From positions 2,790,001 to 2,854,000 of the forward strand of contig NZ_JBFRBH010000001.1 of NCBI RefSeq assembly GCF_040932485.1: a stretch of 64,000 bases of DNA. Direction: 5' to 3'. A program made the position numbers and the translations under genes. This document shows, one piece after another, positions 50,617 through 58,880 of the stretch (the first letter of the stretch is position 1; the number at the start of each line of letters is the position of its first letter). This stretch comes from Gymnodinialimonas sp. 202GB13-11. GTDB lineage: Bacteria; Pseudomonadota; Alphaproteobacteria; Rhodobacterales; Rhodobacteraceae. The notes under the pieces were generated by a model. The model was not told the origin of the DNA, ran no database searches, and saw only the letters and a program-made list of their open reading frames with translations.

Positions 50617-53376
50617 CTACTGCCCCAGCCGGTCAAGAAGGGCGGGCACATGCACCTGATCGCTTTTGTAGTTGCCCGACAGGACATGCATCACAAGGTT
50701 CACACCGAAACGCAGCGCAATCTCGCGCTGCCGCTCGCCCGTTTGGCCGCGCCCGACCGGGAACATCGGACGTCCGCTTTCGTCTTGCGCCCACGCCGCC
50801 GCCCAATCATTGCCGCCGATCAGAACCGGCGTGACGCCATCGTTGAGGTTGCGGAAAGGCATGCCCTCGATCTGTTCCGCATCGGCAGGTGCGGCTTCGA
50901 CCCATACGTCGCGGCTGATGTGACGCCCCGGAAAATCCTGCAGCAGATAGAATGTGCGCGTCAGAACATGGTCATCGGGGATCGGCTCAAGCGGCGGAAT
51001 ATCAAGCGGGGCCGCGATCAACTGCAACCGCCGCCCTTCTGGCGTGCCGGATCCGAAGCGGCCAACATGGGCATCGCGCGTATCGAACACGATCATCCCG
51101 CCGCCGCGAAGATAGTCATTCAAACGGCGGTAGGCAGCAGCTGAGGGGATTTCCTGATTGGGCGTGATCGGCCAGTAAATCATGGGGAAGAATGCAAGCT
51201 CATCCAACTCAAGATCGACGCCGAGCGGGGGCGCGGGTTCGACGCTCGTGCGCTGGTAAAGTGTGTTGGATAAGCCCTGTAGACCGGCGCGAGAGGTCTC
51301 ATCGACATCTGCATCGCCTGTCAGAACATAGGCCAAAGTCGCCTCGGAAGTGGCGAGCAGTGCAAGCTCTTCCTCAACGGAAAGGCCCTGGGCGTCAGCG
51401 CCCTGCGGGATTGCAAACGCAGCCAGTACCATTGCCGCGCGGGTTAACCCACCAAGGCGTCCTGCCAGCCAAAGCGCGGCGATCGCGTCGATCAGAAGCA
51501 GGACCAAGGCCCCGGTCAGGAACGCAGCCATCAGATCAGTAGGCTCAACCACAACCATCCCCTCAACCGGCACATTCGCGGGCCACTCAGCAGCAGTCAG
51601 TGCAGCACCTTGCGCGATGACATTGCGCGCTAGGCGTCGATCCTCACCGGCATAAAGGCCCGGCAACAACTCCGCCGACAATGGCGCGGTCGCCAGATCC
51701 TCACCCAGCACGCCGGGGCGGGTTCCGGCGTCGCGCAGAACGCCATATCCATCCAGCACCTCTTCTGGCGTCCAGACCGTGCCTTCCAGATCCTCGGCTT
51801 CGGGTGCCACGGGCCGGGTCGAGACCGCCAGCCGCTCCAGCATCTGGACGAACAACCCGGAGAGCGGAAGGGTCGACCATTCCGCATTTGCCGTCACGTG
51901 GAACAGGACAACGCTGCCCTGTCCAAGCGGCGCGCGCGTCACAAGCGGTGTGCCGTCTGAAAGGCTCGCAATCGTGCGTTCGCTCAAAGTCGGGTCTGGC
52001 TGCGCCACAACTTGGCTGGTGACTTCCACATCTTCTGGGATCGACAGGCCGAAGAAGGGCGATCCCTCCTCAAAAGGCTCAAGCGATTTGGGTTCACCCC
52101 AAGACATGGCGCCGCCGACCGTGCGTCCACCAATGCGCAGGCGCACGGGCATTAGCGGGCCGGATTCATCCCGCGCCACGTCCGACCCCGCCAACCTTGT
52201 GCCGGCAAAGCGCACCAGCAACCCGCCGTTTTCGACCCATTCAATCAGCGCCTGCTCTTCTTCCGAGGCGAAGGTGGCAACATCTGCCAGCATGATCACA
52301 TCGGGCGATGCGACAAGGATGTCGGACAATGAACCTTCCATGAGATCGGCAGTCGGCTCCAAAGCTTCGCGCAGGTAGTGCAGCGGCGACAAAAGTGCCT
52401 GCTGCTCATCTTCCGCGCCGCCGGAAATCAGGGCCACTTGCCTGCGCTGCAAGGCATCATCCGTCAGCGCAACGGCACCGGCATGGCGTTCCGTGCTCAA
52501 CTCGAACCGCGTGATGCGGTTGCGCAATTCGGGCGGCAGATCGAATTCAACCTGCGCAACCATCGCGCCCGGCTCAAAAGTCGCGCTGGCCTGCGCTAAA
52601 TCCCGTGGCAGGCCGGAAGGGTCCAGCCCGTGGGCAACCACCGTGACCTCTCGCGGCGTGTCCGAACCAATCCGGGTCAAATCCGCACGGATCGCCCCAT
52701 CCTCAAATCGCGGCGGGGCAAGCGCGATCAGGTCGCGGTCACCCTGAAACACCGAAAGCGGCCCAAGATTTTCAAATGCTGATGTCAGATCATCACGGCC
52801 GTCATGGGCCACACCATCCGAGAACCAGAACACCTCAACCGGGCCGTCAATCTCCGCCGCCCATTCCATCGCCGCCGCCATATCCGGCGCGTAAGGTGCG
52901 GGTTCCAAAGTGGGGACACGCGGGGCCCAGGCGCTTGCCGTCTGAAAGGCGAGGTCCCCCGACGGCAAATCCGTCAGCTGTACAACAGCCACTTCACGGC
53001 CCGCACGACCGGCATCATCCAAAAGCAAGCCCGCACGGTCCAACCGCATGGGCCAGTCGCGGGCCGAGGCCCAAGAGCCATCCATCACAATCAGCAGCGG
53101 ACCATCGCCTGCCACGCGGTCCACTTGCGGGTTCAGCACCGGGCCAGCAAAGCCCACGATAGCCGCAGCAACCGCCAGCATACGCAGGAATAGCAACCAC
53201 CACGGCGTCTTGTCCGTTTGGCTTTCGTCGTCTTTGAGACCAAGCAACAAGGCGATGCCGGGGAACCGCCGCCGGATCGGCGCAGGCGGGACAGCGCGTA
53301 ACAGCCACCACAACACCGGCAAGGCGATTAGGCCCAACAACAGCAGCGGCGTGGCGAAGGCAAGCGATCCGATCAT
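50617..53376 (-). CDS. BatA-like/DUF4159 domain membrane protein
   Basis: A 919-residue protein. The N-terminus has the BatA-type membrane segments (LAFATPLLLLGLIALPVLWW; FLRMLAVAAAIVGFAGPVLN) followed by a VWA-like domain (DGPLLIVMDGSWASARDWP). A C-terminal DUF4159 domain includes FPMIYWPITPNQEIPSAAAY and GGGMIVFDTRDAHVGRFGSG. ATG 53376 overlaps the DUF58 stop (ATGA). This gene, DUF58 and MoxR form the conserved alphaproteobacterial stress/aerotolerance-like operon. A role in envelope maturation is inferred. Confidence 0.85.
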   Translation of the reverse strand: MIGSLAFATPLLLLGLIALPVLWWLLRAVPPAPIRRRFPGIALLLGLKDDESQTDKTPWWLLFLRMLAVAAAIVGFAGPVLNPQVDRVAGDGPLLIVMDGSWASARDWPMRLDRAGLLLDDAGRAGREVAVVQLTDLPSGDLAFQTASAWAPRVPTLEPAPYAPDMAAAMEWAAEIDGPVEVFWFSDGVAHDGRDDLTSAFENLGPLSVFQGDRDLIALAPPRFEDGAIRADLTRIGSDTPREVTVVAHGLDPSGLPRDLAQASATFEPGAMVAQVEFDLPPELRNRITRFELSTERHAGAVALTDDALQRRQVALISGGAEDEQQALLSPLHYLREALEPTADLMEGSLSDILVASPDVIMLADVATFASEEEQALIEWVENGGLLVRFAGTRLAGSDVARDESGPLMPVRLRIGGRTVGGAMSWGEPKSLEPFEEGSPFFGLSIPEDVEVTSQVVAQPDPTLSERTIASLSDGTPLVTRAPLGQGSVVLFHVTANAEWSTLPLSGLFVQMLERLAVSTRPVAPEAEDLEGTVWTPEEVLDGYGVLRDAGTRPGVLGEDLATAPLSAELLPGLYAGEDRRLARNVIAQGAALTAAEWPANVPVEGMVVVEPTDLMAAFLTGALVLLLIDAIAALWLAGRLGGLTRAAMVLAAFAIPQGADAQGLSVEEELALLATSEATLAYVLTGDADVDETSRAGLQGLSNTLYQRTSVEPAPPLGVDLELDELAFFPMIYWPITPNQEIPSAAAYRRLNDYLRGGGMIVFDTRDAHVGRFGSGTPEGRRLQLIAAPLDIPPLEPIPDDHVLTRTFYLLQDFPGRHISRDVWVEAAPADAEQIEGMPFRNLNDGVTPVLIGGNDWAAAWAQDESGRPMFPVGRGQTGERQREIALRFGVNLVMHVLSGNYKSDQVHVPALLDRLGQ

Positions 53377-54260
53377 TGCCGCTCCAACACCTGATAGAGC
53401 CACAGAAGCGCAGGCTCAGCCGGGCCATCCGTGTGGTGCACGTGAAACTGCCAGCCGGTGCGCCGTGCCATGGCCTGAAGTGCGTCTTTCCGGGCGGCCA
53501 ACCGTCCCAGATACTCTTCGCGCAGGGACTTTGCCTTCAATGTCTCAAACCGAATGGCACCCGACATCGACTCAAACAAAGTCCGCCCATCAAAGGGAAA
53601 CGCCTCCTCGTCGGGGTCCAGCACCATGACCAAAGCGCCTTTTACGCCCCGATCGGCGGACCGGCCTAGAACCGTTTCAATCGCGCTTGGCTCGCCAAGA
53701 AAATCGCTGAAGAACACAGCGCGCGCGCCGCTTGGCATCATCTGCGGCTTGGGCTCACCATATTCTGGCCGGTCATCCCCATCCATCAGCGCGGCTGCCA
53801 TCCGCATCAACTGGGCCTGCCCGCCACGCGGCGGCTCCGCAAGATGGGTCAGGCCCACACGCTCTCCACCCCGCACCGCAATCACGGCCAAGGCCATCGC
53901 AAGTGTCTGCGCGCGGCGGAGTTTTGAGGGGCGCGATTTCGAGCCGGAATAGGTCATGGAGGCCGCATCATCGACGCCAAGCATCACGGCCTGCGCGGCC
54001 TGCCATTCGGTCTGCCGTAGAAAATGTCCGTCTGACCGGGCCGAGCGTCGCCAATCAATGGCACGATAACTGTCACCGGCCTCCGCCGGGCGATATTGCC
54101 AGAACTCATCCCCCGTGCCTGCACGTTTGCGGCCATGCACACCCAGCAGAACCGACGCCGCCAGATGCTGCGCGTCGGCCAGCAGCGCGGGCATAGAGGC
54201 CGCAACAGCCTCCGACCTGGATCGCAGCGTGTCCGGAGTATGGAGGGAAAGCTCGCTCAA
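53373..54260 (-). CDS. DUF58 domain-containing protein
   Basis: A 295-residue VWA-like protein that partners MoxR ATPases. Conserved blocks are GDSYRAIDWRRSARSDGHFL (family signature), QAVMLGVDDAASMTYSGSKS and ALVMVLDPDEEAFPFDGRTL. The signature includes the GD.YR.IDWR motif. It overlaps moxR by 4 nt and the DUF4159 gene by 4 nt, so all are coupled. It acts in the cytosol next to the membrane proteins of the operon. Confidence 0.92.
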   Translation of the reverse strand: MSELSLHTPDTLRSRSEAVAASMPALLADAQHLAASVLLGVHGRKRAGTGDEFWQYRPAEAGDSYRAIDWRRSARSDGHFLRQTEWQAAQAVMLGVDDAASMTYSGSKSRPSKLRRAQTLAMALAVIAVRGGERVGLTHLAEPPRGGQAQLMRMAAALMDGDDRPEYGEPKPQMMPSGARAVFFSDFLGEPSAIETVLGRSADRGVKGALVMVLDPDEEAFPFDGRTLFESMSGAIRFETLKAKSLREEYLGRLAARKDALQAMARRTGWQFHVHHTDGPAEPALLWLYQVLERQ

Positions 54261-55276
54261 GCGGCCGCCTCGATCCGGGTAACGCGGGCCGTGACTTCGT
54301 CAATGACCTGCTCAAGCACCGCACCCTCAGCGCGGGCCGCAAAGGTCAGCGCCATGCGGTGCGACAGCACGGGGCGCGCCAATGCTGCGACATCGTCAGC
54401 GGAAGGCGACAGACGCCCATCCAACAGCGCCCTCGCCCGTGAGGTCAGCATCAAGGCCTGCGCCGCGCGAGGGCCCGGCCCCCAAGCGACAGAGGTCTTC
54501 ACAACGTCCGGCGCCTCAGCTTCATCCGGGCGGCACGCGCGCACCAGATCAAGGATCAGGTCCACGACAGCCTCACCCACCGGCATCTGGCGCACGACCT
54601 GCTGCGCCTTGATCAGCTCTTCGCCGCTAAAGACCTCGCGTGAGACGGCTTCCTCCGTGCCGGTCGTGGCGATCAAAATGCCGCGCTCGGTCTCCCGGTC
54701 AGGGTAAGGCACGTCAATCTTCACAAGGAAGCGGTCCAATTGCGCTTCCGGCAAGGGATAGGTCCCTTCCTGTTCAATCGGGTTTTGCGTAGCGAGGACG
54801 TGGAACGGTGCGGGCAGTGGCCGGTGCTCACCCGCGATGGTCACCTCCCGCTCCTGCATGGCCTGAAGCAAAGCGGATTGCGTGCGCGGCGAGGCGCGGT
54901 TGATCTCGTCCGCCATCAAAAGCTGGCAAAAGATCGGCCCTTCAAGGAACCGGAAATTGCGCGATCCGTCGTCCGCCGTCTCCAGCACTTCCGAGCCAAG
55001 GATATCCGCAGGCATCAGGTCCGGCGTGAACTGCACACGGTTGGCCGACAGCCCCATGACCGTCGACAGTGTATCGACCAGCAAGGTTTTCCCTAGCCCC
55101 GGAAGACCCATCAGAAGCGCATGGCCACCCGACAGCATCGCCGCCAACGACAACTCCACGACGTTCTCTTGCCCGATGATCCGTTGCCCGATGGAGGCCT
55201 TCGCCTCACCAAGTTTGGCCCCCAGGGCCTCAATATCGGCAATCAGCTGCGGGCCGGGAAGTTCGGGGGGGGTCAT
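54257..55276 (-). CDS. MoxR family AAA+ ATPase
   Basis: A 339-residue AAA+ chaperone-type ATPase of the MoxR group, first gene of the operon. Walker A is MGLPGLGKTLLVDTLS, Walker B and surroundings LMADEINRASPRTQSALLQA, and sensor 1 LATQNPIEQEGTYPLPEAQ, followed by LDRFLVKIDVPYPDRE. ATG 55276 has GGAGC upstream; the open frame to 55414 lies antisense to the divergent gene. MoxR proteins remodel VWA proteins such as DUF58, which fits the operon. Confidence 0.95.
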   Translation of the reverse strand: MTPPELPGPQLIADIEALGAKLGEAKASIGQRIIGQENVVELSLAAMLSGGHALLMGLPGLGKTLLVDTLSTVMGLSANRVQFTPDLMPADILGSEVLETADDGSRNFRFLEGPIFCQLLMADEINRASPRTQSALLQAMQEREVTIAGEHRPLPAPFHVLATQNPIEQEGTYPLPEAQLDRFLVKIDVPYPDRETERGILIATTGTEEAVSREVFSGEELIKAQQVVRQMPVGEAVVDLILDLVRACRPDEAEAPDVVKTSVAWGPGPRAAQALMLTSRARALLDGRLSPSADDVAALARPVLSHRMALTFAARAEGAVLEQVIDEVTARVTRIEAAA

Positions 55277-55401
55277 GGCAATGCTCCGCTGGGACGTTAA
55301 ATATGCATGTAATAGGTAGAGACCTATGCCGCCGACCACAAATGGCAAAAGCCAAAGGCGGACAAATGATCGTGAAAACGCGTGCACAAGGGAGGGCCGC
55401 G

Positions 55402-55983
55402 ATGAACCCGGCAACGGATCAACTGCTCAAAGCGGCGCAAGATGCGCAGAAACAGGGTAAATTACCCCCCGTCCACCTATGGAACCCCGCGTTCTGCGGC
55501 GATCTGGATATGGAGATTAAGCGCGACGGTACGTGGTTTTACGAGGGCACGCCCATTGGCCGGAAACCGCTGGTGCGCCTGTTTTCTACGATCCTGAAGC
55601 TGGAAGACGGCAAATACTTCCTCGTCACGCCGGTCGAAAAGGTCGGCATCCGCGTCGAGGATGCGCCTTTCGTTGCGGTCGATATAGAAGCCGCGGGCGA
55701 CGGCCCGACGCAATCCATCTCTTTCGCGACGAATGTGGGTGACACAGTAATCGCCGGCAAAGATCACGCCATCCGTGTGGAGCGCGATGAGACGGGCGAA
55801 CCCTCGCCTTACGTCCACATCCGCGCGGGGCTTGAGGCGCTGATCGATCGCAAAAGCTTCTACCGCTTGGTCGATATGGGCGAAGCGCATGAGGTCGACG
55901 GAACCGAGATGTTCGGCGTCTGGTCGGGCGGCCTGTTCTTTCCGATTATCCCGGTCGCAGACCTCGACCTGAGCGAAGCGTAG
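55402..55983 (+). CDS. DUF1285 domain-containing protein
   Basis: A 193-residue protein of the DUF1285 family. Characteristic parts are LPPVHLWNPAFCGDLDMEIK with DGTWFYEGTPIGRKPLVRLF, then ILKLEDGKYFLVTPVEKVGI and AFGVWSGG-like ending (TEMFGVWSGGLFFPIIP). No signal peptide; biochemical function unknown. GGGAGGG precedes ATG 55402. Divergent from moxR with a 125-nt spacer, a common arrangement of this gene pair. Confidence 0.9.
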   Translation: MNPATDQLLKAAQDAQKQGKLPPVHLWNPAFCGDLDMEIKRDGTWFYEGTPIGRKPLVRLFSTILKLEDGKYFLVTPVEKVGIRVEDAPFVAVDIEAAGDGPTQSISFATNVGDTVIAGKDHAIRVERDETGEPSPYVHIRAGLEALIDRKSFYRLVDMGEAHEVDGTEMFGVWSGGLFFPIIPVADLDLSEA

Positions 55984-55997
55984 AAGATCCGCTGTCC

Positions 55998-56582
55998 ATG
56001 GCTGACCACCTGAACCCAGTACGACGCGCCTTGCGTAAGTCAGCGATTTCCGCACCGCCCGACCCTTGGCGAGAGGTCGCGCGCCTTGCCGTGGGTGGCC
56101 TGACCGGCGTCGGATTTGAGCGTGAGAACGAGACGCTTCTGGTCACGTCAGCCAATGGCCAAAGCGTCATTGATTGTACAAACGGGGAGCGGCTCTACCG
56201 CAACCGCGACGATGACGGTTTGGGCCATGGCTTCCTGCAGGCGCAGCGCCTTGACCGGCCGCAAGACGCGCCGATCAGCACGTCTGGTATTGAAGGCGGA
56301 GGCCTGCCCTGCCTCACCACCGATGGCTGGACGTGCCGGAGCATCCCGCTGGATTGGCCAGAGACCTTTCACATTCTGGAGCCGCCGGGCGCTTCCATCT
56401 ATTTCTCCAAATCCCTCTTCGCTGGCAGCAACAAAGACGCCACTTTCTTCCTAATGGCGAAAGCCGCAGATGAGACGCGCGCCTTCGGGTTTTCATGGAC
56501 AGGGCAAACCCTGATTTGGGCATGTTCATCGGATTTGTTCATATGGTCGCGCGCTCCTGAAAACCGGGCGACACGCTCCTGA
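55998..56582 (+). CDS. Hypothetical protein
   Basis: A 194-residue cytosolic protein without recognised domain. It is Trp- and Asp-rich and contains VGGLTGVGFERENETLLVTS, GLPCLTTDGWTCRSIPLDWP and FGFSWTGQTLIWACSSDLFI. It follows the DUF1285 gene by 14 nt and is probably cotranscribed with it. Conserved function unknown. Confidence 0.7.
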   Translation: MADHLNPVRRALRKSAISAPPDPWREVARLAVGGLTGVGFERENETLLVTSANGQSVIDCTNGERLYRNRDDDGLGHGFLQAQRLDRPQDAPISTSGIEGGGLPCLTTDGWTCRSIPLDWPETFHILEPPGASIYFSKSLFAGSNKDATFFLMAKAADETRAFGFSWTGQTLIWACSSDLFIWSRAPENRATRS

Positions 56583-56646
56583 CACAACCCTGTCAGGAGG
56601 GGGGTGTTAGACCTGCTCCATCACAACCTCAGATGGAACGAAACAC

Positions 56647-57039
56647 ATGTCACATACCTGCATGAACCCCGGCTGCTGGTTCGAAATCGCGGTCGCAGAC
56701 CTTGAAGCTGCGCGGGATTTCTACGCCGCAATCCTTCAAACCGAACTTGCCATCACCGATGATATGGGCCCCAACCCTGTCGTGTTCTTCCCCCACAACG
56801 ACGAAAAGCCCGGCATCGGTGGCCACCTTTACCCAGGCACGCCGTCCCGTGACGGAAACACCGTTCATATGATGGCCCCGCCAGACCTCGACGCCATGCG
56901 CGAACGGATCACGGCGGCCGGCGGAACGGTCGAAAGCGCCGACATTCCCATCCCGTCAGGCGCGTTTTTCTACGCGCGCGACCCCGACGGAAACTCTATC
57001 GGTTTCTTCAACTTCAACGCCAAGGCGCAGGCGGCGTAA
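56647..57039 (+). CDS. VOC family protein (glyoxalase-like)
   Basis: A 130-residue vicinal-oxygen-chelate protein. WFEIAVADLEAARDFYAAIL and FFYARDPDGNSIGFFNFN are the two beta-alpha-beta-beta-beta modules, with the metal-ligand region around GGTVESADIPIPSG. The substrate is not evident. It is close upstream of the WYL regulator on the same strand, a common pairing. Confidence 0.9.
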   Translation: MSHTCMNPGCWFEIAVADLEAARDFYAAILQTELAITDDMGPNPVVFFPHNDEKPGIGGHLYPGTPSRDGNTVHMMAPPDLDAMRERITAAGGTVESADIPIPSGAFFYARDPDGNSIGFFNFNAKAQAA

Positions 57040-57121
57040 GTCGAATGGGCGGGCCCCTGAATGGCGGCCCGTCTCGCCTCACGTCTTTCAAGCAGCATCA
57101 ACCCAAGGTAGAATTTCATTC

Positions 57122-57823
57122 ATGCGCCGCGCCGACCGCCTTTTTCGACTGATCGACCGGCTTCGCCCCGGCAAGCTCACCACGGCCCGAGATCTGGCCG
57201 AAGCGATGGAGGTGTCGGAACGCACCATCTACCGTGACATCGCGCATCTTCAGGCCTCGGGCGTGCCGGTAGAGGGGGAAGCGGGCTTGGGCTACATGAT
57301 GCGCGACGGCTACGACCTTCCGCCCCTGATGTTCACCGAGGAAGAGATCATTGCGCTCAGCGTCGGTGCGCGCATGGTGCAGACCTGGGGCGGGACAAGC
57401 ATGGCGCGTGGAGCGGAACAGGCGCTTGAAAAGATCACCGGCGTGATCCCCGAAGCGACCCGAAGCAAGGCTGAACGATTGCAATTCAAAGCATGGGCCA
57501 GCCGACCGCTCGACGCCCATACGCGCACGACAATAGACACGGTCGAGGCCGCCATCCGCGCGCCAGAACGGATCATGCTAGAATATGCGGACGAAAAAGG
57601 TGCGCGCACCGAACGCCCGATACGCCCTTTGGGCCTATGGTTTTGGGGTGCTGTGTGGACCTTGGTGGCGTGGTGCGAATTGCGGAATGATTTCAGGATG
57701 TTCCGGTTAGATCGTATTCGCGATGCCGTATTGCTGGGGCCGTACGTGCCCGATGCATCTCAAACACTGGATGCATTCTACGAAAGTGATGCGGCTGGGT
57801 ATCATTCGACCGGCAACCCTTAG
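57122..57823 (+). CDS. YafY-type HTH/WYL transcriptional regulator
   Basis: A 233-residue regulator. The N-terminal HTH (MRRADRLFRLIDRLRPGKLT, ARDLAEAMEVSERTIYRDIA) is followed by a WYL-type ligand-sensing domain (RIMLEYADEKGARTERPIRP, LWFWGAVWTLVAWCELRNDF, RMFRLDRIRDA). It probably controls the preceding VOC gene or itself; ligand unknown. Its stop overlaps the stop of the convergent cobalamin-protein gene by 4 nt. Confidence 0.92.
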   Translation: MRRADRLFRLIDRLRPGKLTTARDLAEAMEVSERTIYRDIAHLQASGVPVEGEAGLGYMMRDGYDLPPLMFTEEEIIALSVGARMVQTWGGTSMARGAEQALEKITGVIPEATRSKAERLQFKAWASRPLDAHTRTTIDTVEAAIRAPERIMLEYADEKGARTERPIRPLGLWFWGAVWTLVAWCELRNDFRMFRLDRIRDAVLLGPYVPDASQTLDAFYESDAAGYHSTGNP

Positions 57824-58668
57824 CCTGTTGCCGATATCTGCGGCTGCTGTTGCCGCGACTTTGCACAATCAAGCGCGGCCTGGATATCCGTTTCCGCGGT
57901 TTCCAAACCTTCGATAATGCCATCACACTCGGGCAATTGCGCCATGGCCAACGGGTCTTGCGTAACAGCGCCAGCCAATACAATCGCAAGGTTAGGCCGC
58001 CGCGCTTGAACGTCTGCAACTAGCCGGCTCAACGTGTCCATCGTGAGCGACCCGGAACAGCTGATACCCAGAACCGGCCGATCGTCGGAAAGAATCTGTC
58101 GAACCAAGGCGTCATGGCCCAGCCCGACCAAGGCACTTACATCCCAACCCAAACGCCGAAAATGATCGGCGGCCATCAGCACACCCAAAGTATGGGTTTC
58201 ACCGGGCGTCGCAACGAACAGGGCTTCCTTCACATTGCCCGTCAGGCTCGCAGCCACACCACCTGGCAAGTTGCGCAAAATCGCATGCATCCGCGCGGTC
58301 GCCATGGAGACTTCTGTGAACGGTAGTTTGTCGCAATCCCACAGGCGGCCAAGCTCTCGCGCAGCCGGAGTGAAATAGGAAAGACAAAGTTCCCGCACTG
58401 TCAGCCCGGCGTCCAAGAGGTCACTGACCAAGGCCTCTGCTTCATCGCTATCGGCATTCGCCATTGCGCGCGCCATTGCACTGACATGGGGATTTGGAAG
58501 AGCAGCCATCGCTTCTGCCGATAATTCGGCCTCCCTCGGACCTGATGCAAGCTCAGCCAAGGCCAATGCCGCAAGGTCGCTCACCCCGTCCCGGCCCATA
58601 AGAGCCTCGGGGTTTTGCGTTACCACCGTGCCGCGCTTGCTGCCGGTCTCATCGAATCGGGTCGCCAC
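57820..58668 (-). CDS. Cobalamin-binding PpaA/AerR-like antirepressor
   Basis: Predicted light/B12-responsive antirepressor partner of PpsR/CrtJ-type repressors. A helical region (LVSDLLDAGLTVRELCLSYF, TPAARELGRLWDCDKLPFTE) precedes a B12-binding fold. That fold has ATPGETHTLGVLMAADHFRR (an ExHxxG site; canonical B12 sites read DxHxxG) and DDRPVLGISCSGSLTMDTL. The frame runs to ATG 58752, but a promoter -10 (58743-58738) sits inside that extension. GTG 58668 has GGAG 9 nt upstream, so it is preferred (282 residues). The box at 58763-58780 suggests the repressor also controls this gene. Confidence 0.8.
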   Translation of the reverse strand: MATRFDETGSKRGTVVTQNPEALMGRDGVSDLAALALAELASGPREAELSAEAMAALPNPHVSAMARAMANADSDEAEALVSDLLDAGLTVRELCLSYFTPAARELGRLWDCDKLPFTEVSMATARMHAILRNLPGGVAASLTGNVKEALFVATPGETHTLGVLMAADHFRRLGWDVSALVGLGHDALVRQILSDDRPVLGISCSGSLTMDTLSRLVADVQARRPNLAIVLAGAVTQDPLAMAQLPECDGIIEGLETAETDIQAALDCAKSRQQQPQISATG

Positions 58669-58737
58669 GTTCCTTCTCTCCACCTGAGCGGAAGAGGGAA
58701 TCAGCCGATCCGGAGGCTTCTCCTCGCGCTCACGATA

Positions 58738-58780
58738 TGTATACCACGGCATTCACTTAATGTGTCAATTTTTGTTTACA
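58738..58780. promoter_or_regulatory. PpsR/CrtJ-type box and promoter of the AerR-like gene
   Basis: TGT-N12-ACA (TGTCAATTTTTGTTTACA, 58763-58780) is a full match to the PpsR/CrtJ site. Its start overlaps a minus-strand -35 TTGACA (58768-58763). TATACA (58743-58738) is a candidate -10 with a long 19-bp spacer. Binding there would block the promoter. The region is shared with the divergent cytochrome P450. Confidence 0.65.
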
Positions 58781-58830
58781 CCATCAAAGCTTTGGCCGGC
58801 GTAAACCAGCTGCCAATCCTTTTCTTTTGC

Positions 58831-58860
58831 TTGTTATGTGTTGGTTTTCCCTGCAATAAT
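58831..58860 (+). promoter_or_regulatory. Candidate promoter of the cytochrome P450 gene
   Basis: TTGTTA (58831-58836), an 18-bp spacer and AATAAT (58855-58860) form a reasonable sigma70-type promoter. Transcription would begin about 14 nt before ATG 58881, with GGAGG at 58869-58873. The leader would be very short. Confidence 0.45.
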
Positions 58861-58880
58861 TTCAGCATGGAGGCGTACAC

